From Todiramphus chloris collaris (lineage: Eukaryota; Chordata; Aves; Coraciiformes; Alcedinidae): DNA of 64,000 nucleotides. Location of the stretch: positions 8,750,413 through 8,814,412 of the forward strand of contig JANVCC010000047.1 of the NCBI GenBank assembly GCA_025345505.1, given 5' to 3'. Positions 51,346-63,048 of this stretch are shown here, piece after piece (within the stretch, counting starts at the first letter, position 1; each line of letters opens with the position of its first letter). The position numbers and the translations under genes are program-made. Below the pieces are notes generated by a model that had not been told where the DNA came from, did not search any database, and worked only from the letters and a program-made list of their open reading frames with translations.

Positions 51346-52799
51346 TAGGGTGGGTTAGAGGACATTGAATGATGGAAGTGTCCCTACCTGAAGGGTGAGA
51401 AAGATGCTTTTGCAGGAATCCGTGGTGTGTGTCATGGCCTTAGCTGTCTGCTGTCACTTGATGCTGGAGCTATTCTTCTCTGTTTGTATGTTGCTGAAGT
51501 TGGAGTTACTGGTACAGGAAGGTACCAGTTACCTGTGTCCCAGTATTGTTATTTCAGAACAAAAAACAAAATAGGCAAAATGGTCCTTGAAGTGTTCATG
51601 ACAGTATCTCAGTTTCTTAGGGAATCTGAGTAACCGTAGATTTCTAGGTTCTCATTCCAAAGAAAGAACCACTTATTCTTGTTCCTGGAGGCTTCTTGAC
51701 CCATTTGAAGTGTGACTAGAAACAGGACTGAGTGGTGCCATTTCAATGGAAGGTACAGTCGCTGGTACCCCCTCCCCAGGGTTCAACTGGCGGGGTTTTT
51801 TTTGTCTCAGGAGCTCTGCTGTAACCAAGGAACTGCCCAGCTCTGCAGGCGTTTCAGTGCCTGGACATGTTGGAATTGCACTGTGAGGGAAGGGGCGGAA
51901 CAGCTTGGGGGTTTATACTTCCACCTGTGCTACTAAAGTTGAACTCTTCATTTACCATCACTTCTGATTTCATCCCGTGTGCTCAGGTATGTGGCATTGA
52001 TGCAGAGCGGGCCTGGTGCCGCTGTTTCGGGCTTGTGCTGAATTTAATCAGGATGTGAAATCAGGGCGTGGCCTGAACTGCAGCGAGTCCAGCTCATCTT
52101 TCCACAGTTCCCTTTTTGGGGCTTATTTTGACATGAGCGTCGGGCCGTGCCACGCGCCGGCTCCGCTCGCCTCTCCGCACACTTCACTTGGAAGCGGTAG
52201 GGTCGCCACTTGGGCCGGACTTGCTGGTGGGGCTGCGCCTCGTCCCAGCAGCAGAGTTAGGGCAGGATTAGGATACGTTGTTACGCGTGAGAATAAATCA
52301 GTCCCATCACTGTTCCAGGCCGGCCCTGCGTGCTGCTCCGTGACGTGATTGTGAATTTGTGCTTATGAGCGATGATCAGTTTGCCGTGGCGTGTGGCTGT
52401 CCCCACGCCCCCGCCTGCCTGCTGAGGGTACCCCTGGCAGCGGGGCTGCGGCCCCAGCCACTCTCCAGCACCCCTCCTCTCAGCCGCGAGGCCAAGCCAG
52501 CGCAGTGTGCGGTTGGACCAGCCCGGGGCCCTGCAGCACCCATGGCTGGTGCTGCCTGCGGGTCAGGGGCACATCTGTGGCTGTGGGCCTGGGTAAGGGC
52601 CTCTCGGTATTGCTGCTTCTCAGCAGGGACACTTCTCCTGGGGGAGGCAGTGGGGTTGGCAGTGGGGAAGATGGTCCAGCAGCCACTGGCACCCTGGGCT
52701 GCACCCCAGCAGCGTGGGCAGCAGGGGAGGGGGGGATCCTGCCCCTCTGCTCCCAGGGCTCTGGGGAGAGAGAGAGAGAGAGACCCCCCTGCAGTGCTG
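51346..52799. other. Intergenic, GC-rich toward the right end
   Basis: Unique DNA to about 52.1 kb, then a GC-rich, moderately CpG-containing part (52130-52700) that passes into the 5' part of the next CR1. A (GA)n tract lies at 52763-52783. No exon recognised. Confidence 0.5.
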
Positions 52800-53300
52800 G
52801 GGCCAGCTCGGGAGTGCTCAGCACAGCAGAGACAGGGACCTGTTGGAGTGGGGCCAGAGGAGCCCCAGCAATGCTGGGAGGGGTGGAACCCCTCTGCTGG
52901 GAGGCCAGGCTGGGAGAGATGGGGGGTTCAGCCTGGAGAGGAGAAGGCTCTGGGGAGACCTTCTGGTGGCCTTTCAGGACTTCAAGGAGCCTGTCAGAAA
53001 GCTGGGGACAGACTTCTGAGCAGGGTCTGTTGGGGCAGGACAAGGGGTGATGGCTTGAAACTGAAAGAGGGAGATTTAGACTGGAGCAAAGGAAGAAATT
53101 GTTGCTGCTGAGAGTGGTGAGAGCCTGTCCCAGGTTGCCCAGAGAGGTGGTGGCTGCCCCATCCCTGGCACCATTGCAGGTGAGGTTGGCCAGGGCTCTG
53201 AGCAACCTGCTCTAGTTGCAGATGGCCCTGCTCAGTGCAAGGGGTTGTACTGGATGACCTTGCAAGGTCCCTTTCACATCAAACCAGTCTGTGATTCTAC
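52800..53300 (+). mobile_element. CR1 LINE fragment
   Basis: GGGTTCAGCCTGGAGAGGAG, then AGGACTTCAAGGAGCCTGTC, ending GGTCCCTTTCACATCAAACC and TGTGATTCT. The left boundary is uncertain, because CR1-like sequence may start earlier, near 52.7 kb. The 250-codon frame covering 52359-53111 is partly this repeat. Confidence 0.85.
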
Positions 53301-54794
53301 CTTGGGCTTTGCTGTACAGGGCATCCAGCAATATGAATATTTACCTTGTACATTATTTTCTCTGTCATGGGAATGTGAATATGTATTCATTGCTATTGGT
53401 CATGTTAATTTTATCAGGAGATCCAGTTCACTAGATCTTGCAGTTGGATCATTGCCATGGCCGTGACTTATCATCAGAGGAGATTTTGGCTCTGCCCTGG
53501 AATAGGACTCCGGTGAGACTGGTCATATATATAACAGATGAGTTCTTGAGCTGAAGAGACTGAGTGAGTCACAGTGATTTGGTGACATGTTTTTCCTGGT
53601 GTCTGTGTAAGAGAGTGATTAAGAAACCCAAACCCCAGTCTGAGTATGCAAACATAAAAGGAGAACTCTCTGCTCATATCCTGACCAACTGGGAGCAGTC
53701 CAGGTCCACTGTTTGGATCCCCATTTTGACGGTGTTTTTTTCACACTAAGAGATCTGCACCAAAATCAATTGCATCATGCGGCTCTGTCCTCGCCTGTTA
53801 CCCACAGCATCCCTAAGACTAAAGAACAGCAGGAACGTTGACAGCAATGAAATACTTCTAACCCAAGACAGAAATCATTTTTAAAGAAAAGGAGGAGAAA
53901 TACTTCTCCTTTGGTCCCAGATCACAACTGGGATGTCTCAGGTACATGACTTTAGAGGTGAAAATGGAGATCTGTAAGTAATTCCAGCTGTATGGCTTCT
54001 GCTGCTCACGTCCTAACGCAGAGTGCCTGCTGCAGCGACAGTGCTGTGCAGCAATTGCTTGTAAAAATAACTTTATTCTCTCCGTTCCTGTTCATCAGTC
54101 ACCATGAAGGGGCTCCTGGGAGGTTGGATGAGAGCGCACTGCTAAAGCGGTGGCTGTAACGAGGGGAGGAAAAGATATGGGAGTAACATCTGAATAAACA
54201 GGAGGCGATGGCCCATGAGGGATCGATCAAGATTATTTTCATCCACCTTTGTTCTAATGTGCGAGTTGAAAGTTTTTTTAGTAAAGAGAGAGCAGCTCTG
54301 GAAGATGGCTGAACTCGGAACAAGGTGTCATTTTAATATTTGTCTCAGCAAAAAAGCCTCGTTTCAAGTTTGGAGGGGGATAGCTTAAAGAGCAATCTGG
54401 TCTGCTGCTCCTGTGCTGCTCAGGCATGCTTCCAAAGTGTGATCAACCCCATGCCCATCCCATGGCCTGTTCCCTCTTCTTGCAAAAAGATTGTGGGGTA
54501 AATCAAACATTTTTCTTTCTAATCAGAAAGTGTGCAGTGCTCTAGAGGGCACCCAGACAGGATCTCTTCGCTGCTGATCTCTGCTCCCATGAGGCTTTTC
54601 AGCTTGTTTCCCTTCTCTGAAGGACAGTGATTGGTGCCTACAGAACTGCAGTTTCTGTGCATGTTGGTTGTGTGTGCATTGCAATGGGTTGTGCCAGCCC
54701 TATGGAGAGAAAACGTTGGGGCAAAACTTAGGGGTTTGTACGGAGAACAAAACCTCGGGATCTGTATGCAGACCCCAACTTGCCAACTTCCTTG
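53301..54794. other. Intergenic, no gene seen
   Basis: Unique AT-rich sequence; no gene or repeat recognised. Confidence 0.55.
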
Positions 54795-54865
54795 GCAATG
54801 CTGAGCTAACGGTTGGACTCGATCTTAAAGGTCTCTTCCAACCAAAATGATTTTATGATTCTGTC
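54795..54865 (+). mobile_element. CR1 LINE terminal fragment
   Basis: GGTTGGACTCGATCTTAAAG, GTCTCTTCCAACCAAAATGA and TTTTATGATTCTGTCA: only the last ~70 bases of an element. Confidence 0.85.
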
Positions 54866-57800
54866 ATTGCCAGGAAGTTTCCTACTTCAAAGTGGCAGCC
54901 AGGGCTCTGGAGTTACTTTGTTAGAACTGGCCACAGAGAAGGGGAATAAATACAAACTCTTCATTTCCACGTTAAATATTTGGTAAACCCCTCAGTGAAG
55001 CAAATCATCGGAACTGGCATGTCGCTTGATCTGAATTTTCCTTTGTGGTTTCTTCTATCTCCCCATGGGCAGTCCTGTTGGTGCCCTCACTGGGAATCAT
55101 TCCCTTGCCTGTCTCCCAGAATTGCTCCTGAGCTTACCTACCCCATGTTTTTCCATCATCTTACCTCTAAGGAGATCACCAGGCAGTGCCTTTTTGAACG
55201 TACTGTTCCTATTTCATCCAGACTTCATCATCTTGTTCCACCCCTTGCTAACCTTTCTCCTCTAGCCCTATGAACGTGAATAGTTATATTTGGCCTATTG
55301 GTGGCTCCTTTCAAAACCAGGAGCTATCTCCGTGCCTCAGGATATTGCAGCACAAAGTAATTTGGGACTCACAAGCAGAAAAGAGGGAGATAATAGCTTT
55401 CCTCATCTGCCGGCTGTACTGGTGCCGCACTGCTCTGCGGTGCTCTCAGCAGTGCACTAATTTCTGTCACTCGCTGCTCTCAGAAGGCACAAATAATCCC
55501 GATTCCCTTTTCAACATTAGTAACTTTCGTCTCTCTGCTCAGCTTGTCTTCCCGTTTGGCTTTTTTCCTGAGCCACAAGCAAGGAATGATGATCTTCCTA
55601 TTAATCCAAATTCTCCCCTTCCTTCAACACCCTCCCCCCAACTTCTACTACTGCTGCTGTGCTGGCTCCTGTGCCTTACCATCACTCTTGAGACACCCCC
55701 TCTACAACACTTGGTCTGGGCTCCTCATCTTTGCTGTCACTGCCCATTGCACATGTTTCCTGACCCCCTCTGCACTCTGCTGCCATCAATCGCTCCTTTC
55801 ACATTGGCAGTCTGGCTGCTTCCGGCGGAATCTCAAACACTCCCTTTTCAGTGAGCAGATCATGAAAGCACCTTTGTTTCATCTTTCTGGGTTTTTTCAC
55901 CAAATACGATTGAAACTAATTTTAATCTTCATTGATCTTTCACAGTAGGTAACTAATAACAGTATTGCTAACGCTTTCCTTTCTCCTGATAGTCTCTACG
56001 TGTTCTTGAGCTTGGTACCACCTTGTGTACTAATTACTGTTTAGACACTAAATTGTGCCGGCAGCTTCCCTGCTGGAAGACCTGCTTCCTGAGTCCACAG
56101 TGTCCGGTCCCTTCTAGTGCCATGACTTCTCCTCCATGGCAGCCTGGAAAGGTCGCATCAGACTGTGGTGTTTGGCCCTAATTCTTTCTCCTCTGCAGTC
56201 ATGTTGGCTTGCACCAGAATGTGTGTTGGTGGAGTATGTTCTGCCTGCGGGGGCTGGGTCAGGAGCTGTGAAGGTAGGATGTATTTAGAATGCAACAAGG
56301 CTTAATAACTTGGACCTTGTGTTGGGAATTGCCATGGTGACTGATGCAGCATATGAAGTCCCATCACCCAGTTTGTCTGCAGTTCACCAGCACTGTAGCC
56401 GATAAACATTTGCAATGTTGGGAGCCATAGAGAGAGCAGCTGAGGCTGGAAACTCTCACCTGCCTGCTTGGGCTCAGCTACAGTCAGCAGCACGCAGACC
56501 ATATGGTGCCCAGATGATGTGTGACAGCGTCTATTGAGCAGCCTGCAGATCTGCTGTTCCACGGGCTGGCAAAAGGAATGGCTTCCCTCCAAACAACCTC
56601 TTCTCGGCAGGTGCCGGGCCTTCCTTTGCTCTGTGGTGATACCGAGCCCGCGGAGGGGCTGCGCAGGTCGCTCACGGAGCCGCCGTGAGCAGCCTGATGG
56701 CAACAGGAGCCAAAGCACGAGATAAAGCCCAGCGTGGAGTTAGCAGACAAGGTGCAACTGCCTCCTTTTGTCGTTAGGCTGTGGGGTGAGGCAGCCTTGG
56801 AGTATTTTGGCTGCCACATGTTGTCTAGAGCACCGCTGACAGAAAGCTGCTCGATCAGCCCAGACAGAGATGGAGATGGTGTTGGGATGAATTATGGAGG
56901 AGGGATCTGTTCAGACATGGCTTGGGTCACCTGCCTGTAACAGTGCTCGTTGCTTTTGTTGTGGAAATGCCACAAGACATTGTACTTCCACCCTTGTTTT
57001 GCTAGACACTGTCCAAACACAGAGCGAGACCTACTCACCTGCCTGGAGCTCTGGGAGCACTGGCACAGGAGTTGCCCTTCAGCCAGCTTTTTTCAGTGTA
57101 GTAGTAGGAAATACACTCAGTCTAACAGCAAAGTCTGAAGTCAACTCAGGAGTTGTTCCATCTCTCCCAGTAAAGATGTAACTTATTCCAGAAGTCCAAA
57201 CTACTTCTGACTGTGGATTTCAGGACAGACTGGCTTTGCCCAAAGTTTCTATCTTAATTCTGCCTTTATTAACTGCTAGGCTACGGTAATAGCATATGGT
57301 ATAGGAGGATATAAACTGGGGTTGCGCTGTGTGAAGGGCCCCGGTGTATTTAATCCATACGTCTCATGGTGTCTGGATGATCACATACAAAGTGCCAGGG
57401 GCAAGAAGGCAATCAAAGCAACAAGACACTAAAAGTATTGTTCAGATAGCTGTGTAATAATCTTAAGCAATTTAATTTTCACTGTTGAAAGTTAATTACT
57501 TACTTTAGGGAAAGAGCAGTTTAATGTCTGTAGTCAGCTAAGTGGCTGAGATTCATTAAAGGAACCCACACTAGAAATGCCTTCATAGCACGTTGATTTT
57601 CTTTCCAGGGATAAAACTTCTCACCCCCTGCCCCCAGCCAGCGTCTGTTCTAAACAGATTTTAGTCAAGTCCTGTTCTCCAGAGCTTCTGAGAACAAAAG
57701 CTTGAACCAAACCTTTGTGGGCTGTGTCAGAACATGCCCAGATACCCGAGGTGTCTGACGTCAGCTGTGTATAGCAGAGCGGTGCCAGGAGATTCACCAA

Positions 57801-59069
57801 ATGAAAATTTCCACTGCTGCAGAGATAAAACGGGACAAGCTATGAGGAAGTCATGAATGTGATGTTGATTAGGGGATGAAACTTGAGCAAGCTGTACCTT
57901 TAAAAAAACCCAAACAAACAACAACAGAACAAACCAACCCAAAATGAAGCCCAGCAGAGTCAGGACCGGAGCCAGGATTCCCTGTTGGTATGTAAAGGTA
58001 AATACTGGAAACTCACATGATGTCGCTGAAACAGCCTTTTTTGGTGAGCTGCCCAAATTCTGGAGAATTTCCCTGTAGGAGGAGAGCCTGTGACTAGGCT
58101 GAAGGGAGGCTTGGAGGGATTAGAAGGAGAAGAACTAACTAAACGAAACACCTCCTAACCTGTTGGTAGTAACAGCATCTCCCAGATGCTTTCCTGGCTT
58201 TTGTAGCCACTTTCCAACCCACCAGCAGGTATCAAAAGCATTCCTGCACAGGGCATGTGTAAGCACTGAACCTGCCTAGGTCAGTGCAGCCCAGATTGGT
58301 CACCAAGGTGTAAGATGCCCTCTGAGCCCAGCCAGAGCTGGTGGGGACACAGGGCCAGCCCCCCTTGGTTTGGTTTCTGCTCTTCCACAGCAGTCCTGGA
58401 GATCAGTGGGGGAAGAGGCACAGCTACCAGCCCTGAACACCTGGTATAGGGTGAGAGAAGATCTTCCAGGCACCACTGGTTAAGTACATCAGCCAAACCC
58501 GTCTCCTCTTTTCCCACCAAACTCACTTCCTGCCCTCAGGTGATGGCCTTGTCATGCATTGCCGTGTTCCTGTGCATCCAGAGATGGGTGTGCACAGGAA
58601 AACCTACTCTGCACTTTCAGCCAGGAGCCTGATGGGTTGGAGCTCTGATGTCTCAGTGTTTTCAAAGCTACCACAGAGTTACTCCATCATGGAGGGGCTT
58701 GAATTTTAACTCCTCAAAATGTGCAGAGCCTGCCTTGCAGCTTATTAGCTGCTGTGGATATTCGCAGGAGGTCAGTCCCCAGGGATGGTACACAGAGCAG
58801 GGCAGGAAATGTCTCTCCTGCCTGAGGTCCTCAGCCCTTGGGCATCTGCCAGAAAGGTTGGGTACAGGCCCAGATTATAGAAGGCAGTTCAGTGCTTGTG
58901 TAAAGCACAGGAGTGGGAGAGAGAGAGTGAAACATCAGATCGGAAACAGAACCCTGGAAGAGGTGCTGCAGGTTGCAAATTAAGGGGCAAACTGAAGAGT
59001 CAACTGGGCATTGATGTCCAGCCTCTGGAGAAGGCTGATGACAGGGAACTCAGCTAGAGAGTTACCTTT
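54866..59069. other. Intergenic, no gene seen
   Basis: A CR1-free 4.2 kb. It includes a pyrimidine-rich part at 55.5-55.8 kb with a 194-codon + strand frame (55270-55854) that has no domain signature. No splice-supported exon was recognised. Confidence 0.5.
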
Positions 59070-59355
59070 TGAGCAGGGCCTGTTGGGACAGAACAAGGGG
59101 TGATGGCTGGAAACTAAAAGAGGGAGATTTAGACTGGACAAAAGGAAGAAATGTGTTACACTGAGGGCAGTGAGAGCCTGTCCCAGGTTGCCCAGAGAGG
59201 TGGTGGCTGCCCCATCCCTGGCACCATTGCAGGTGAGGTTGGCCGGGGCTCTGAGCAACCTGCTCTAGTTGCAGATGTCCCTGGTCTGTGCAAGGTGGTT
59301 GGATGAGATGACCTTGAAAGGTCCCTTCCCACCCAAAACATTCTACAATTCTGAG
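59070..59355 (+). mobile_element. CR1 LINE 3' fragment
   Basis: GAGCAGGGCCTGTTGGGACA through GGTCCCTTCCCACCCAAAAC. Confidence 0.9.
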
Positions 59356-59397
59356 TTCTCTGATGGGAGAACTTTATGGGAGGCTTTACCTGATTCT

Positions 59398-59515
59398 CAT
59401 GAAGATGTGGTGCTGAGGGACATGTGTTAGTGGTGCCCTGGCAGTGCTGGGTTAACGGTTGGACTCGATCATCTGAAAGGTCTCTTCAGAGCAAAACAAT
59501 TGTATGAGTCTATAA
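59398..59515 (+). mobile_element. CR1 LINE 3' end fragment next to the retrovirus
   Basis: CATGAAGATGTGGTGCTGAG through GGTCTCTTCAGAGCAAAACA, ending in GAGTCTATAAAAAAAG. The retroviral remnant begins within about 50 bases. Confidence 0.88.
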
Positions 59516-59565
59516 AAAAAGTCTGAAAAGAAGTGTTGTCTTCTGACATGTCGCCAGATGTCACT

Positions 59566-59857
59566 GTTGAGACAGACACGACACACACACAAATGCGAGC
59601 AAAAAGACAAAAGCCAAAATTTACTTCTTTAACAAGCCCTTTCATATCTTTCTTAAGAATATGTGTCCGTATATGATTGGTTCAACCAAAGACCAACAGT
59701 TCACGACTGGATACTTTTTTTCTCTGCTGTAACTTCGATAAGCTTCCTCTACTTGTATCTGGCAGTTCCTTAATCTTGTTTACTCAGCTCTTCTCAGGAC
59801 TTTCCTGCCTCTTCAAAGGTACACAGATATCTGGTCAAGGTTGATACCAAACCTACA
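59566..59857 (-). repeat. Candidate 3' LTR of the endogenous retrovirus
   Basis: On the - strand this ~290-base stretch starts TGTAGGTTTGG and ends TCTCAACA, giving the TG...CA ends of a retroviral LTR. Just before it lies purine-rich sequence (GAGGGATCAGAA, and ATGGGGAATTATGGGAGA further up), as for a polypurine tract. A CCAAT box is at 59676-59680. It directly follows the transmembrane envelope frame. No second copy is present to confirm the ends, so the boundaries are a guess. Confidence 0.4.
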
Positions 59858-60400
59858 TTCTGATCCCTCTGATCAGCCGAGGTCTCCCATAATTCCCCAT
59901 TTTTGTATTTGCCCATGCCGTGCACTGTATGGCCCTTTGCAACAGAGACACAAGACATGGCAACATCGATAACACAGCTACAATGAACAAAACCAACAAC
60001 CCAGTTTTTATCAAAGATAACAACCACCCTGATCGTCCCCATCCTATAAACAAGTTATTCAACCAATCCCATCCATCATCTACTTGTAACTTCTTCACTC
60101 CACCTTTCAGAAGCTGGATACTTTTATGTATCAATTCCGAGTGATCCAACAAATTCATACAACACATTCCTTCAAAGTCGTCACATCCATGTCCTTGGGC
60201 TAATAGCAAAAAAATCTGTTGCGGCTCTATTTTTTAATGTAACATGCCTAACACTATCAACATCAGTCAATAAGCCACTCGGCGCAATCAATGTAGCATT
60301 GGTTTGCTTACTCAACCAACATCCCAAGTTCGTCAACTTTTTCAAGGCTGCCACAGCAGCAACGCCAGGTGCCAATGCTGAGGCAGCTATAATTTCTCCT
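59853..60400 (-). pseudogene. env: Retroviral env, transmembrane (TM) part, broken
   Basis: Remains of the membrane-anchoring envelope subunit, which in intact viruses drives membrane fusion. Visible from the N-terminal side: an Ala-rich hydrophobic stretch (about 60330-60395) in the place of a fusion peptide, a heptad-like region, then a frame change near 60200 into the disulphide motif C-x6-C-C at about 60157-60187, then a Trp-rich membrane-proximal part and a hydrophobic membrane segment of about 25 residues (around 59960-60040), followed by a short tail that ends at a stop at 59853. The two halves lie in different frames, so no continuous subunit exists. The CX6CC motif is typical of alpha- and gammaretrovirus-type envelopes. 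Confidence 0.88.
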
Positions 60401-61060
60401 GGTCACCAAAAGGTGACTGTATCCTCTCAACCAACCTCAAATTGATGGACATGTCTTTTAGTTCATTTTTTATTGTGAATCATAATAAGGTTGGGTGTCA
60501 GTAATATAAGCCATCCAAGGCTATATGGCCCACTGTTAAGTTTCAATGAAATTCCCCCTCATGCTCTATCCCCACAAATTAAAAACATCCCTGCAGGCAA
60601 AGCAACTGGAATAGAAAAAGAGTGTGATAGGAGGTGTAATTAGCCCAGGGTGTAGCATTTCTATACACAGGCAAAGTAGCATTTACATTCTGACCATTCC
60701 GAGTGGTGTTGTGGGTAGAGTTAAACATCACACAAGCATCCATTGTGACCGATCCTAACAACTTCAGCTCTTGAGGTTCTTGCATTGCCTGAGGCAAATA
60801 TGCATATACAGAGTCCCAGTTATCAACACAGAACTGTGGGTCATTGCGAAGGGGAGGCCAAGGGATTGGTTTTGTCCAAGTGTCTAGAGGCAACCCAACC
60901 AAACAGGTAGAAAAAGGATTTTCAGGGGTAGCGACAGAAAGATATAAAGCTTCTTGATGCGTTATGTTCGCCAAAGTTACCTACACGTTCTGCTTTGGTT
61001 GTTGGACCATCCATTCTTCACTTATGTGAACCATCCATAAGGGGCCGAATACAACGGGCA
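60401..61060 (-). pseudogene. env: Retroviral env, surface (SU) part, broken
   Basis: The receptor-binding envelope subunit in its N-terminal half. A frame of about 130 codons (60974-60579) is rich in Trp, Pro and Asn-x-Ser/Thr glycosylation sites (such as NSTHNTT and NATLP), as expected of a surface glycoprotein. An in-frame stop at 60981-60983 separates it from a short upstream part that overlaps the end of pol in another frame. After 60579 several stops and shifts occur, and the region is much shorter than a normal SU, so part of it is deleted. I saw no clear furin cleavage site before the TM part. Confidence 0.8.
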
Positions 61061-61860
61061 GGGTACCAGCGCAGCCCGTGTTCTGTGGTGACGCAAGCAT
61101 AACTCCTGCCCCAGGTAACTGGGTTATAAAGCTGAGAACATTTCCCTGTCTGAAAATCCTTAACACACGCCAAGGCAGTTCCCCATACCTCCTGAGCTGA
61201 AGAAAAAAAAGCAAAATGTTTCCCAATTGGAGGGGTCAGCCCTTTGCTCAGGCATGGTTAAAAAGTTTTAATACATAAATGACCTTTGCCAACCAGGCCT
61301 CTGGGGGTTCCCCCTCCATTCTGCCTTTTTGTTTTTGAAGCAGGCATTTTAGGGTACCATGGGCACGTTCAACAATTGCCTGTCCCATAGGGGAATGTGG
61401 GATGCCAGTAACATGTTGAATCCCCCATCTATGTAGAAATTCCCAAACCGGTTTGGAAGCATATGCAGCGCCTTTATTGGTTTTTACTGTTCTGGGGACA
61501 CCCAAAACGGAAAACACCTTTTGCCAGTGTCGAATGACATCTCTGGCTTTTTCCCCATGTGTGCGGAGGCAACTATTGCACGTGAAAAAGTATCAATGGA
61601 AACATGTACATACCTCAACCTTCCAAATTCTGCAATGTGTGTAACGTCCGTCTGCCAGATTTGTAATGCTTGTAACCCCCTGGGGTTCACCCCATAATAA
61701 CACGGCGCTTGCTGTCCCCGAAGATCAGGACATGATGCTACAATGCCTTTTGCCTCTGTAGCTGTAAGATGAAACAGTTTTTGTAATGCTCTGGCACCTT
61801 GATAAAAAAAATTGATGTGATGATTGGGCTTGTTGAAGAGTATTTGGCACCGCGGTGACT
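61010..61860 (-). pseudogene. pol: Retroviral integrase, broken
   Basis: Integrase inserts viral DNA into the host chromosome. Visible in order: remains of the N-terminal zinc-binding domain (LFHLTATEAKGIVASCPDL, about 61775-61720), the core with the first catalytic Asp in WQTDVTH (about 61645), the region KTNKGAAY where the second catalytic Asp is expected but the codon at 61478-61476 is AAT (Asn), the catalytic Glu in VERAHG (about 61365), and the C-terminal domain with RWYPARCIRPL (about 61070), ending in a stop near 61014. Frames change near 61800, 61500 and 61240. The Asn at the second acidic position alone would abolish catalysis. Confidence 0.9.
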
Positions 61861-61879
61861 GATAATGGCTATAGACACA

Positions 61880-62300
61880 AGCCTGTCAGCGCGGGCATTC
61901 CCTTCTGCTAAAAATCCTGGTAGGGTACTGTGACTACAAATGTGCAACACATAATAGGGATTATCATGTTTTTGGATCAATTCCCACAAAAACTGTAACA
62001 AATTAAACAAATTTTCATTATCCACCTGTTTGATGATTGCTTTTTCTAGCTGCTGAACCAACCCTGCAACAAGCAGAATCTGTAACCAAATTAAAGGGTT
62101 CTGTAAGTCTGTGGAAGGCCTTGGTTACTGGCCTAAGTTCCACAATCTGCGGCAACCCTTGCAGTTCTGTGACAATATTGTGCCACTCGCCATTCATGAA
62201 CCATGTTACGTTGCCTTTCCTGTTTTTCCTGATCCATCTGTAAACACAGGTAGCCCTTCAACTGCCTCCATGGAATGTAGCTGTTCTTTCCCAATTGAAA
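61880..62300 (-). pseudogene. pol: Retroviral RNase H domain, broken
   Basis: The domain that removes RNA from RNA-DNA hybrids during reverse transcription. The first catalytic Asp is in PVFTDGSGKTGKA (codon at 62238-62236), followed by a VEL stretch carrying the second acidic residue, then VTDSA with the third. After a shift and stop near 62060 comes the last Asp in EGNARAD (about 61890). All four acidic positions seem present, but the frame is interrupted. Confidence 0.87.
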
Positions 62301-62345
62301 TTTCTCACACCAGTTTCAGCATTGGGTGGCTGGGGAGGTGATATT

Positions 62346-62990
62346 TTATTTCCCCTTGAAAATCCGCCAGTGCGGATTGTTGTGCCATGTTATTTGCCAG
62401 ACACCACTCAAAATATTCAGCTTGAATTGGAATAACAATGGTTGCTGGATCCTGTCCCAAAGTTCAAGACAATGTGTCCGTGTTTTAATTATCAAGTGAG
62501 CCATGAATTCAAAAATGCTTGGTGCAGTCTTCTTGAATCGATAGGGTAAAAACATCCATTCCAGCACATGCAAAGGATCCGCCCAGGTTTCATTCCATTG
62601 ACAAAGTAATGCATACGGAATCATGTGATCTGTTAAAACAAAAATTTGCACAACTTCTGTTAGTTCCAGGTGATAAATATATTTGTTCTGTATTGCTCTT
62701 TCTACTTCATCGAGTACCCAATGTGCTTCCTTGGTTAACCGTCTTGGTGCACAAATATTGGAATCCCCTTTCAATAATTCCGTTAGGGGACTCAATTGAG
62801 ATGTCAGTCCTAAATAGGGCCTAACCCAATTAAATGCTTCCATTAGCTTTTGGATGTCATTGAGATATTTTACTTCCCTATCCAGTGCTACTGGCTGTGG
62901 AACTGCAGTCTGATCCAATATTTTTGCACCTAGGTATAACCAAGGACTTGTACGTTGAACCTTTTCTGGAGCCACAACCAGCTGTGAGTA
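62346..62990 (-). pseudogene. pol: Retroviral reverse transcriptase, thumb/connection part only
   Basis: An open frame of about 210 codons from the C-terminal half of reverse transcriptase. It begins in the palm-thumb junction (VAPEKVQ, SPWLYLGAKI), continues with the thumb (FNWVRPYLGLTSQLSPL, LLKGDSN, PRRLTKEA) and runs into the connection domain (QPLLFQFK, WQITWHNN). The YxDD catalytic core and everything upstream are absent: the sequence is cut off near 62990-63048 and passes into a CR1. The motifs are closest to betaretrovirus-type pol, judged from memory of the family rather than from a search. Confidence 0.9.
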
Positions 62991-63048
62991 TCTTTAATTT
63001 ACAGCTCATACCTATGCAATGTAAGAAGCCTGCTGCGACTGAAGTTCC

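Larger units (their letters stand above)
59566..63048 (-). mobile_element. Endogenous retrovirus, 5'-truncated and decayed
   Basis: A provirus remnant on the - strand in normal order: pol from the reverse transcriptase thumb through RNase H and integrase, then env (surface and transmembrane parts), then a candidate 3' LTR. The 5' LTR, leader, gag, protease and the catalytic half of reverse transcriptase are missing. The left end of pol is cut by a CR1 fragment at about 63049. Frames are broken by stops and shifts throughout. The pol part looks like betaretrovirus-type pol, whereas the transmembrane envelope has the CX6CC layout found in alpha- and gammaretrovirus envelopes. It cannot produce a virus. 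Confidence 0.9.

Noticed and set aside
52359-53111. 250-codon + strand frame
   Set aside because: The second half is CR1 sequence and the first is GC-rich without a domain. It overlaps 219- and 241-codon frames in the same place.
55270-55854. 194-codon + strand frame
   Set aside because: It has no recognisable domain. The Leu/Pro-rich middle comes from a pyrimidine-rich tract, and no splice sites or promoter were seen.
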